Shown: positions 55,797 through 64,000 of the stretch, piece after piece
Layout: each line of letters begins with the position of its first letter
How positions within the stretch are numbered: position 1 is the first letter of the stretch
Source: Cycas panzhihuaensis
Lineage: Eukaryota; Cycadophyta
Assembly: GCA_023213395.1 (NCBI GenBank)
Contig: CM041465.1
Coordinates: 102,059,741 to 102,123,740, forward strand
Reading direction: 5' to 3'
DNA length: 64,000 nucleotides
Made by a program: the position numbers and the translations under genes
Notes under the pieces: model-generated
What the model was told of the DNA's origin: nothing
The model's database searches: none
The model's input: only the letters and a program-made list of their open reading frames with translations

Positions 55797-58590
55797 ATGG
55801 AGATCCCTCGTTATACTTAACTTAAAAGATCTTTAAGATAACAGGGCCTCCCTCTTGAATATGCCTACCATCAAGAACCTATCGACCAAGATGATTGCCC
55901 AACTCATGAAGATTATTTTGAACACTAAGGATATGAGACACATTTATTCTCTTGAAGAATCTATTAATTTATATGAAGTCTTTATTGAGTAGGTTTATCT
56001 TGATTATTCTCAAACACACTTAGTGAATCCATCTTTCCTTGCCTCTTCTATCGGTTAAGAAGAAGGTTAAGCCGTTAATGTTATTCATTTGTGTTATGGA
56101 CATGTGCTTACTAGGATCACTTCTCCTGTCTCTATCCATGATTACCAAGACCCATTCCATCCAGATATTCATACTATGGTGGCATCCTCACATTTAGTTC
56201 TTGAACAACACTAAGAACAATCCCATCCTCTTACATAAGAGCACAATTTTTTATAAGATGATCGACCTCACATAACCAACATTCCATCTTTTTCTTCTCC
56301 TTCTTATCCTCCCACTCCTAAGGCACCTCTTATCCCACTTGATGAGATAGGGGATATTAGGTCAATTCGTTCCCAACTTCATGTGTTGGTTAATCCCATA
56401 TGAAGAGGAACTCATGTTCCTCCTGTCTCATCAGTTTCTAATGACATCTCGCTTGTGAGTTCTACTTAAGAGCATCATCTTACTTTGGACATCTACATTA
56501 AGCCTCTACCTCTTGTTAATCGAGCAAAGGACCCTCCCTTATATAAAAGTACCCTTATTCCATTTCACAAGTTCCACTATTTGGCGGATCCCTTCCTTCT
56601 CATGCTACTTCCTTTTCTAGCTAGAGAAACCCTCATCCTTTACCTTACCAAAGTATAGCATATAATGTTAGACCACTTCCTTCCCCTTCTCACAAGGGAT
56701 TGGTGCCTTCAACACCTCTGTATCCTATATATAACATTTACACTAATGTTCAAGGTATACAAGGTAGCTCCCATACACATGTTACCTTTGGCCAAGATAC
56801 ATATCAGTAATAGATCCACAGATCTGTAAAGGGACCTACGTCATCCTTTACTCTTAGATCTCACAACCCTTATCCTTCTTATCCACAACATACAATACCT
56901 CCCCTTCAATATATAACTCTTTAATTCAATAATATTTTTTTCTGCAAACAAGTGCTAATCTTAATCCTATTGTGTGGTTTATTCCTACTCATCTTCCTCC
57001 TTTTCCTCCCTCTCATTATGATCAATCTTCACCTAAAACTTCCTTACGCTATCAATAATCTCCTCCTCAACGCCCTTTTACATTGATACCTAGGAGACCT
57101 TTTGTTAATTATATGAGGTCCCCTTTTTCATAAAAGGTCTTTCTATCCTCCATGCCTCTATTTTTGCCTGAGTTACTAAAGTTTTCAGGTGAACATTCCC
57201 AAGATCCTGTTTCATATATGTAAGCTTTTGCACTTGCATGTGTTGATTTCCTTCCATATGACCATGTTATGATGAAATTATTTTTTAAATCACTTCAAAA
57301 TGTTGCTTTGAAGTGGTTTTATCATCTTCCATCTGCCTCAATATTTTTTTTCCAACAATTAGTTGACTCTTTCATTAGTTATTTTGATGTTGCCAAACCT
57401 TTTGAAACAAGAATTAAGTCTTTATTATCTATTAAGCAAAATCATGACGAATTATCTTGTGATTTTATTAAGAGATTTTAAGACTTAGTGTATGCTTGCC
57501 ACTCCCCTCTTGACTTAAGTCTTCTCTTCAATGTCTTCACCAATTCCTTAAGACTTTATATTCATCTTGAAGTTCGTAAGTTTGGTCCTCAAACTTATGA
57601 AAAGGTCATAGATAAATGCTTAGTCCTTGAAGCCTTTGAGATCCAAGCTGGTATTAAGAAGATTGGCAAGCCTACTCTGACAAAAGAGTCCACCAATAAC
57701 TAAGCCTAGTCTCAATGGCCAAATATATGACCATCTCACATCTTCTATTAGGGCACCTGAGTACACCATTAATACTAAGTTGCGCATTTAAAATCCTTCT
57801 ACTAATGAACACAAACAAGAAACTAAGATTATTCATGTTACTGAACAAAAAAAAATATTAGAATCCTCCTCCTCTACCTCTAATGAAGAAGACTCCTTAG
57901 TAATCGTGTCATCAAGTTGTCACTTATGATAGGAACCAGTGTTAGGTAGTCCAAGTCATAAGTTAAAAGACTCAAACTCTTAACAACTTTATATCAAAAC
58001 TGAATTAAGAGCAACTAATTCATAAAGATTCATTACCCGAACATGATTCTAAAGATGTTAAACATAAGAATAAAGGCAAAACTAAGCAAGATGAAATAAG
58101 TGATGATGAGAGTACATGCTTTAACCCAAATAAGAAGTGTACCACTTTGCCTAATGCGAGTGGTAAACAAATTAACAATAAAAACCAACCATTTTTCAAA
58201 GGTGGTGAAACTAAGAGAACGACTAATATGGTCAAGGTTACAAAGAACTTAGGTGTAACCAAAACCTCTAATGATTTGTTTGTTAAGAATCCTGATTCTT
58301 TACCTCTTATTTCCCCTCAACCTATTCGTTTAAGGTCCATTCATTTTACTTTAAATGATGGATTTTTCTCTTTAATTGATGAATTGAAGACCATTCCTGC
58401 TAGTATTTCAATGAACTTGTTGAGGAGTTATCTTGAGCAACGCCAACTTTGACGTGATGCTTTGGGGGTTCTAATCTCCAACTCCCCATCAAGTCTTACT
58501 CTCTTGTTTGATTCATCTACCTTGCCTAATCAAACAAAACATAGCCCTATTGACATTCCTCTATTTTACATTGAAATATGTAAAGATGAC
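55797..58590 (+). pseudogene. gag: gag of the plus-strand Tat-like element
   Basis: Likely start ATG 55797 (MEIPRYT*LKRSLR*QGLPLEY), with a GLP motif and acidic stretch as in the gags at 1-1062 and 13.9 kb, then a long Pro/Ser/Tyr-rich part to about 57150. The Gag core spans 57170-57710: open frame 57269-57481 (LKWFYHLPSASIFF, DVAKPFETRIKSLL, DELSCDFIKRF) and 57488-57703 (LDLSLLFNVFTNSLRLYIHL, TYEKVIDKCLVLEAFEIQAG). A basic tail runs to 58452. About 2.8 kb, long for Gag, in line with the extended N-terminus of this family. Stops, and a frame change after 57480, break it. Confidence 0.75.
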
Positions 58591-58907
58591 ATCAACATTC
58601 AGTGAGTTATTATTGATGAAGGTTTATTAGTGAACATAATTCTTTTTCATTTCGTTGAATATCTAGAAATTGTTGCTTTTGAACCTTATGAATGGATATG
58701 TCAGGGTTATGACAAGAACCAAAAGATTCCTTAGACAGGCTACTCTCCCTCTTACTTTAGAAGGGAAGATAGTGCTGGTCAACCTTACCATTATAAATTT
58801 GGATTTAGGATATAATATTCTCCTAGGTTGGCCATGGATTAACTGAATGTCTGTTGTTTGCTCTTCACTTTTTGGTGAACTCTAGTTTTTTCATGAGGGA
58901 GAATTGA
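58591..58907 (+). pseudogene. Retropepsin of the plus-strand Tat element
   Basis: VIIDEGLLVNIILFHFVEYLEI carries the active-site Asp (IIDEG) but the following SS reads LL. After a frame change come TIINLDLGYNILLGWPW and VVCSSLFGEL*FFHEGELKI. It matches both protease copies at 10.1-11.2 kb, where the first Asp is Asn. Inactive because of stops and altered flap. Confidence 0.75.
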
Positions 58908-59209
58908 AGATTGTAAAGCGAAGGTATAGGCCTGTAAAACAATCAGTCCCATTAGTAGAAATTATCTTAGAACCAAGAGAATCTTCTAACTCTTCTGAAT
59001 ATTTCTTTTAATCTTTAGGTCTAGGATAATATTTTGCTATTGAGACTCCTTCAACATTAGATTGTAAAGCGAAGGTATAGGCCTGTAAAACAATCAGTCC
59101 CATTAGTAGAAATTATCTTAGAACCAAGAGAATCTTCTAACTCTTCTGAATATTTCTTTTAATCTTTAGGTCTAGGATAATATTTTGCTATTGAGACTCC
59201 TTCAACATT
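58908..59209 (+). repeat. Exact 151-bp tandem duplication
   Basis: 58908-59058 and 59059-59209 appear identical base for base, each starting AGATTGTAAAGCGAAGG and ending CTCCTTCAACATT. 151 is not a multiple of three, so it shifts the protease-linker frame. In such a decayed element this must be a recent event or an assembly artefact. Confidence 0.95.
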
Positions 59210-60300
59210 TGAGCAAGAAATTAAGGGGGTAAACATGATTGACATCATACCTTCAAAGGAAAACTCTTCACTTTTCCATAGTAATGTGAAGTTTTTTCAA
59301 TCCACTGTAGAACCTTTTCCACTTCTCCTTTGAGGGAAACGACGATTGATGATGATAATGAGACCCTAGATGAATCTCTATCATCTCAAGAGATCATTCT
59401 TTTGGTTTCACCTTTTGATTAGTAGGAAATATGCACCCTATGTTTGTGCCTTACTAGTAATGATCCCAACATTGTTGTATCTATTACTCGCCCATATGGG
59501 CGAGCACCCTTGTCTTATAACTCTATACTATCGTCTAGTAAAGTCGCATATCGTCAGTGTCCTTTTTAAGTTGCTTAGCTTAATCAACATGGAAAGAAGC
59601 TTCTATTACATAGACATCTTAGTATTTCATCTCGAGAAGGTGAAATATCCTCATTATGTATCTCATCTAGATTTAAGTTCAACACATTCAAGGGAAATTA
59701 AGGAGTAAATATGATTACCACAATCTCTTTTCCTTCTTAAAAATCTTTTAGGAGGATATTCTATCATCTTTCATCCTCATATCTCCTACTGCAAGTAATC
59801 TCACAATTGATGAACTCAGTTTTCATCAAATCATACATTTAGATTGGGAACTTCCCAATCAACCTAGTCCTTTTTTGCAAATACCCGTAATAATAGACAT
59901 CTTGTTGAATTGGGATTACCACTTTCTTGTAAAGACCTTTTTTTCTAACTCATTCCATCATTCTCAATCTTGAACTGAAAATTCTATCTTTAACGATCTC
60001 TATCACCTAGACCATTTTGAAAATTATGAGGTAATTGTAGAACACTTGGTTGGAGTTTCACCTAACCTCCCTCCTAATTACCATAAGCTTGGCTTTGGTA
60101 AGTAGTTACATCCTAACTCACTTTTAGTTGACCCTCATCAATCTTCAAATAATCCTATATCATTTGCAAGTCTTGCTCCTCCTCATTTTAAGGAGGGAAA
60201 TCCCATGCTTATAAGTGAAACCACTGACATTGATTTGGAGGTAAATGAAACTCCAAAGATAATTAAAGCTGGGGCAAATTGCTCCCTTGAAGAAGTGAGA
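59210..60300 (+). pseudogene. Protease-RT linker of the plus-strand Tat element
   Basis: Contains LNQHGKKLLLHRHLS (about 59580-59630), ENYEVIVEHLVGVSPNLP (about 60020) and IIKAGANCSLEEVR at its end. Matches the minus-strand linker at 8.9-9.8 kb. The region shows no enzyme motif. Broken frames. Confidence 0.6.
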
Positions 60301-61140
60301 TAATTAAGGGAGCTCTTTCGTGAGTTTATCTCAATCTTTTCTTGGAATTATAGCGATATGTAGGATCTCCACCCTGACATTGTCGTTCATAATATCTCTA
60401 TAATTTTAGGGGCTAAGCCTAAAAGGCAAAAATAAAGACCCATTCATCCTCACCTATCAATTGCTATTAAACAAGAAGTCAAGAAACTTTCAAAAGCGGG
60501 GTTCATAAAAAACATTGATTATTTATAATGGGTTTCCAACATATATCTCGTGGTAAAAAAAAAAAGGTTCTATTTGGATATGTATCGACTTTCGTCACAT
60601 TAATGATGATTGTCCCAAAGATAACTTTCCCCTCCCATTTTTATATCAAATTTGGGACCAAACTGTTGGTTTTAAAGTTATGACCCTTATGGACAGTTTT
60701 CTAGGTTCTAATTAAATTCTTATCTCTCCTGAAGATCATCATAAGATTGCTTTCACCATGCTATAGGGAACTTTTGCATACAAGGTTATGTCATTTGGCC
60801 TTAAAATTACTGGAGCCACTTATTAGCGAGCCATGATGTTTATTTTTCATGACCATATTAGCGTTATAATAGCTGTTTATTTAAATGATATGCTTGCCTT
60901 GTCACATTATCATAGAGATCATATTCTAGATTTTTTCGAAAGATACCGTAAGTTTTGTCTTTGCCTCAATCCAACTAAGTGTGTGTTTGTAGTTACTTCA
61001 AGAAGGATATTAGGGAATATAGTCTCTTGTGACAATATCAGGGTAGACACTAAGAAGGTAAAAGCCATTACTGAAATGCCACCTCCGCACACACAAAAAC
61101 AAGTTAAATCATCTCTTTGTAAATTAGGCTTCCTATGATA
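60301..61140 (+). pseudogene. Reverse transcriptase of the plus-strand Tat element
   Basis: LRELFREFISIFSWNYSDM opens the domain, then IAIKQEVKKLSKAGFIKNIDY, INDDCPKDNFPLPF (the CPKDxFPLP block typical of Tat RT), MTLMDSFLGSN, HKIAFTMLxGTFAYKVMSFGLK and the polymerase motif at 60833-61138 IIAVYLNDMLALSHYH, where the family YLDD reads YLND. It ends FFERYRKFCLCLNPTKC, VKAITEMPPPHTQKQVKS. The D-to-N change hits a catalytic Asp. Stops in the first half. Confidence 0.85.
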
Positions 61141-61640
61141 TTTCATAACAGATTTTGTGTTAAATGCCACACACCTTACTAACTTACTAAAAAAGGGGGT
61201 TTTTCTTACTTGGGCTCCACCTGTTCTTTTGATAAATTAAAATAGGCAATAATCTCTACCCCTATGCTCGCTCCTCCCATTTTTGATAAGTCGTTTATCT
61301 TATACACATCTTCCATAGAAGAGTACTTAGCGGGCATGCTTGCTTAAGAAGATACATTTGGAAAAGAGCAAACCATTTATTTTATAAGTAGGACACTTGT
61401 TTCGACTAAGCTCAATTATTCACCTACTAAGAAAGAGTATCTTTTGCTAGTGTTTGCCACTAAGAAGTTGTGCCATTATCTTCTCAACAACATTGCCTTT
61501 CTTATTGTCCAATTTGACCCCACTCAATACCTACTTACTAGGAGTGATCTTATTGGGAGAGTGGGCAAATGGGCTCTTCTTTTATAAGAATTTAATTTCC
61601 AATAGTCAATCGAAAATCCAAGAAAGGTATGGTGGTTGCT
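61141..61640 (+). pseudogene. RNase H (Gypsy type) of the plus-strand Tat element
   Basis: LTNLLKKGVFLTW starts the domain, followed by IEEYLAGMLA, KLNYSPTKKEYLLLVFATKKLCHYL and FDPTQYLLTRSDLIGRVGKWALLL. Conserved blocks are spread over two frames. The region goes straight into the pre-integrase linker with no aRNH domain. Confidence 0.7.
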
Positions 61641-62850
61641 GAAATGATAGCAGAAGCTCTCTTACCTAATTCCTCTAATGAATTTATTGATGATAGATTT
61701 CTTGATGAATATATTCTTCAAATAAAAATTGTTCTATTAGAAGAAGTTTGGTATAAGAAAATTAAATCCTATCTCTTAAACCAAACTTTCCCCTCTTCTT
61801 CCTCTTCGAAAAAGAGGAGAATTAGAGTTATCGTCTGACAATATCTTGTTGTAGATGACGTTCTATATAAATGTTCATTTGATGGAGTTCGATTATGGTG
61901 CCTTTCCTCTACCGAGGCTTAAACTACCTTAGCCAAATGCCATGACGCTATTTATGGAGACCATTTTGGTGGTCAATCCATAGCCTAACGTATCCTACGA
62001 ATAGGATACTACTGGCCATTATTGTGTAAGGATGCTCATGCATACACTCAAAAGTATGAGAAGTGTCAATCTCATGTTGCTCTTATACATCAACTTGTTT
62101 AAGCCCTTAACTTCATCGTGTCGCCTTGGCCATTTTCTCAATGGGGACTTGACCTCATAGATCAAAACTTTTCCCCATCCTTAGGTGGTCATAAATTCAT
62201 TTAAATTACCACTAAGTATTTTACAAAATGGAGTGAAGCCATTCCCCTAGTCTTTGCTACTAGTAAGGTTGTCGTTACTTTTATTTTTCAGTAAGAGTCA
62301 TACTAAGAGTTTCAGATGTTACTATTACTGACAATGGAACTCCATTTTGTAATTTCGAAGTAGTACAATTATGTGAGAAATTTCATATTACTTATCGACT
62401 CTTAGCTCTCTACCACCCTCAAGCTAATGGAGAAGTTGAAGCTTTTAATAAAACATTAGCTAAGATTTTGGCTAAGACACGATTGGCATGTTCAGTTGTT
62501 CCCTACATTATGGGCTTATCGTACTTATGTTAGGAACATAATTGGGATGATACATTTCTCTTTAGTATACGAAGGTAAGGCTATTTTGCCTTTAGAGATT
62601 GAAATACCATTTTTATGTGTATATTTGAAAGATTTTACTAACGAAGAATTTTAAAGAGAAGCTCATCTTTTAGAGTTGGAGAAAATGGATGAAACACACT
62701 TAGCCACTCTTCAAAATAACTTTACTTTAAAAACTAGAGCTCAGCTAGCCCATGATAGATAATTAAGACCTCATAAATTTTGCATCAAAGACAAGGTATT
62801 TGTTAAAGATAATGTTTTATCTAGGACATTAAGTTATAAATTAAAGAGAG
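61629..62850 (+). pseudogene. Integrase of the plus-strand Tat element
   Basis: The linker 61629-61838 (MVVAEMIAEALLPNSSNEFIDD, YKKIKSYLLNQTFPSSSSS) leads to the zinc finger (CHDAIYGDHFGGQSIA, RIGYYWPLL, KYEKCQSH; first Cys reads Tyr). The catalytic core: QWGLDLID (first Asp), TDNGTPFCNFE (second Asp) and HPQANGEVEAFNKTLAKI (Glu), the three residues all visible but in different frames. The C-terminal part EELxREAHLLELEKMDETHL follows. Cut at about 62851 by a Copia LTR. Confidence 0.8.
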
Positions 62851-62851
62851 T

Positions 62852-63000
62852 TGTGTTATTCCCTCTTCTTTGCAACAGTGACAAGTGACAGACAAGTGAC
62901 TTATATGTAGTAAGCGGTTACAATTCATTTGACATATTTATAGAGAGCTCATCTTTCGCATAATCAATAAACTTTCTTTGTTATGAATAGAATTCTTTCA
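62852..63000 (+). mobile_element. 5' LTR of copia 5
   Basis: Starts TGTGTTATTCC (or TGTTATTCC two bases on) and ends AATTCTTTCA directly before the PBS; about 149 bp. Shares the GGTTACAA-like interior with copia 4 LTRs. The 3' LTR is beyond the window. Confidence 0.65.
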
Positions 63001-63016
63001 TGGTATTAAAGCAGAC
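63001..63016 (+). other. Primer-binding site of copia 5
   Basis: TGGTATTAAAGCAGAC, initiator tRNA-Met type with two transitions. Confidence 0.75.
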
Positions 63017-63718
63017 AGTCTGATTAGGGTTTTTGAAGTCAGAAATAGTCTACTGTTTTATGTTTGGTTAAGTCCTTAGAGGAGTTTATGAAGACAGACA
63101 AAGAAGTGTCTTTTCTTAGAGAAGTTTGTAAAGATAAATGCAGAAACAAAGAAAATTTGCAATTAAACAACTGTGTATAGATGATGTACAAGCTTGTACA
63201 GACATAAAAAATTTGAAGTGCGCAGATCTTGCTAAAAATTTACCAGTAGGTGTGCCTTAGTATGTTATTTTCTTTAAAAGGATTGATTACAAACAAGTTC
63301 GTCTTCAAGAAGTTTTGCCCTATTTTTACTAGGCACAAGTTTTGAAGTTCTACTATAGATTTCTAATTCTTTGCTCTATCGTTCTGGGTAATACCAGTCA
63401 CGATCTCTTCCCTTATTAATTGTGCTTCATTTAAATATGATATCGAAGATCTTAGCTGAGTTTTTTGCAAGCTATAAGCATTTTTCTCCAAAAACCCTAG
63501 CGTACTTTTTATTTTTCGACTCAAATTCTGAGCAAATTGAACTTGATCTCCCCAAGCATTTTATATATTCAAAAACCTTGTTTCAAGATCTTTCTTTTGC
63601 ACATACTTTTATTCTCATTTGTATAACTATCCTTTTGTATGAAATTATGTATAGTTGTATGACCAACTTGTTAAAAGCTCTGAAAAGCCTTTTGATACCT
63701 TCAGACTCATTTACTGAA
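63017..63718 (+). other. copia 5 leader
   Basis: About 700 bp between PBS and gag, similar in length to the copia 4 leader (about 740 bp). An open frame from 63422 runs into gag but its first 100 codons show no Gag features and are probably chance. Confidence 0.5.
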
Positions 63719-64000
63719 ATGGTGTCCTCCATTCTTGCTTTGAATGATGAAGATAAATTGACTGAAATGAGCTATTTTGCGTGGAAAATTAAGGTTGAAA
63801 CCTTGTTGAGGACAAAGAATGCTTAGAATATAGCCACAGGGAGAGGAAAAAGGCCGAACGATGTCTCTGATCAACCCATCTGAGATGAAAGAAATAATTT
63901 AGGGGTAATAATTTTGAAATTATCCATCTTAGATCTTATTTTAGTATATGTTAAAGGGTTGAACTCTTGTGAAGATATTTGGAAAGTGTTTGCCAATCTC
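63719..64000 (+). pseudogene. gag: copia 5 gag, N-terminal part
   Basis: Start chosen at ATG 63719 by alignment with copia 4: MVSSILALNDEDKLTEMSYF, WKIKVETLLRTKNA, then a stop (TAG at 63824) and continuing IATGRGKRPNDVSDQPI, LGVIILKLSILDLILVYVKG and IWKVFANL up to the window end. The Trp before the usual I-x-x-G in family members is TAG here. Continues outside the window. Confidence 0.8.

Noticed and set aside
63422-63718. N-terminal 99 codons before the copia 5 Gag start
   Set aside because: The related copia 4 Gag starts at the internal ATG; the extension shows no similarity and lies in the leader.

Overview
This window reads as nuclear DNA from a large, repeat-rich plant genome, most likely a seed plant. 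It is AT-rich and holds no tRNA, rRNA or convincing host gene. Almost everything that can be identified is LTR retrotransposon: Ty3/Gypsy of the Tat type, one chromodomain Gypsy (chromovirus), and at least five Ty1/Copia copies. Nearly all reading frames are broken by stops and frameshifts, many of the kind expected from C-to-T decay of methylated DNA. I cannot name the species from this sequence.

Layout. (a) 1-4.1 kb: the 5' end of a comparatively young, minus-strand Tat-like Gypsy element. It has an uninterrupted gag frame leaving the window at base 1, a primer-binding site (PBS), and a CpG-bearing LTR of about 2.6 kb with a hairpin cluster and a 51-bp tandem repeat at its far edge. (b) 4.1-19.2 kb: an old, rearranged minus-strand Tat-like element. 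Its gag lies at 13.9-11.9 kb, its protease region is duplicated (11.2 and 10.5 kb), an RT start and a second archaeal-type RNase H (aRNH) remain, and it has a plus-strand (antisense) degenerate ORF at 4.7-6.6 kb. Two related LTR-like blocks lie upstream. (c) 19.2-21.6 kb: a plus-strand aRNH remnant and microsatellites. (d) 21.6-28.8 kb: a plus-strand Copia element with recognisable gag, protease, integrase, RT and RNase H. (e) 28.9-49.2 kb: a nest. A minus-strand Copia (copia 2) was split by a plus-strand Copia (copia 3, 29.6-33.9 kb) and by a plus-strand chromovirus (36.2-47.4 kb). The chromovirus integrase was in turn split by a minus-strand Copia (copia 4, 40955-46186) flanked by an exact GTATT duplication. 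Copia 2 itself sits next to the PBS of a still older LTR. (f) 49.7-55.6 kb: poorly resolved DNA with a GC/CpG-rich island, a 31-bp tandem repeat, a short TATA-bearing LTR candidate and an LTR-like tract. (g) 55.6-62.85 kb: a plus-strand Tat-like element from PBS to integrase, lacking aRNH and carrying an exact 151-bp tandem duplication. (h) 62.85-64 kb: the 5' LTR, PBS and gag start of another Copia of the copia 4 family.

In these elements gag forms the particle, protease matures it, RT and RNase H make the cDNA, and integrase (in the chromovirus with a chromodomain) inserts it. In this window only the gag at 1-1062 looks undamaged over the part visible. The points most worth a second look are the antisense ORF with a candidate intron, the palindromic cloverleaf-like arrays in the Tat-type LTRs, the protease duplication around a 3'-end-like fragment, the exact 151-bp duplication, and the CpG-rich island at 50.5-51.4 kb.
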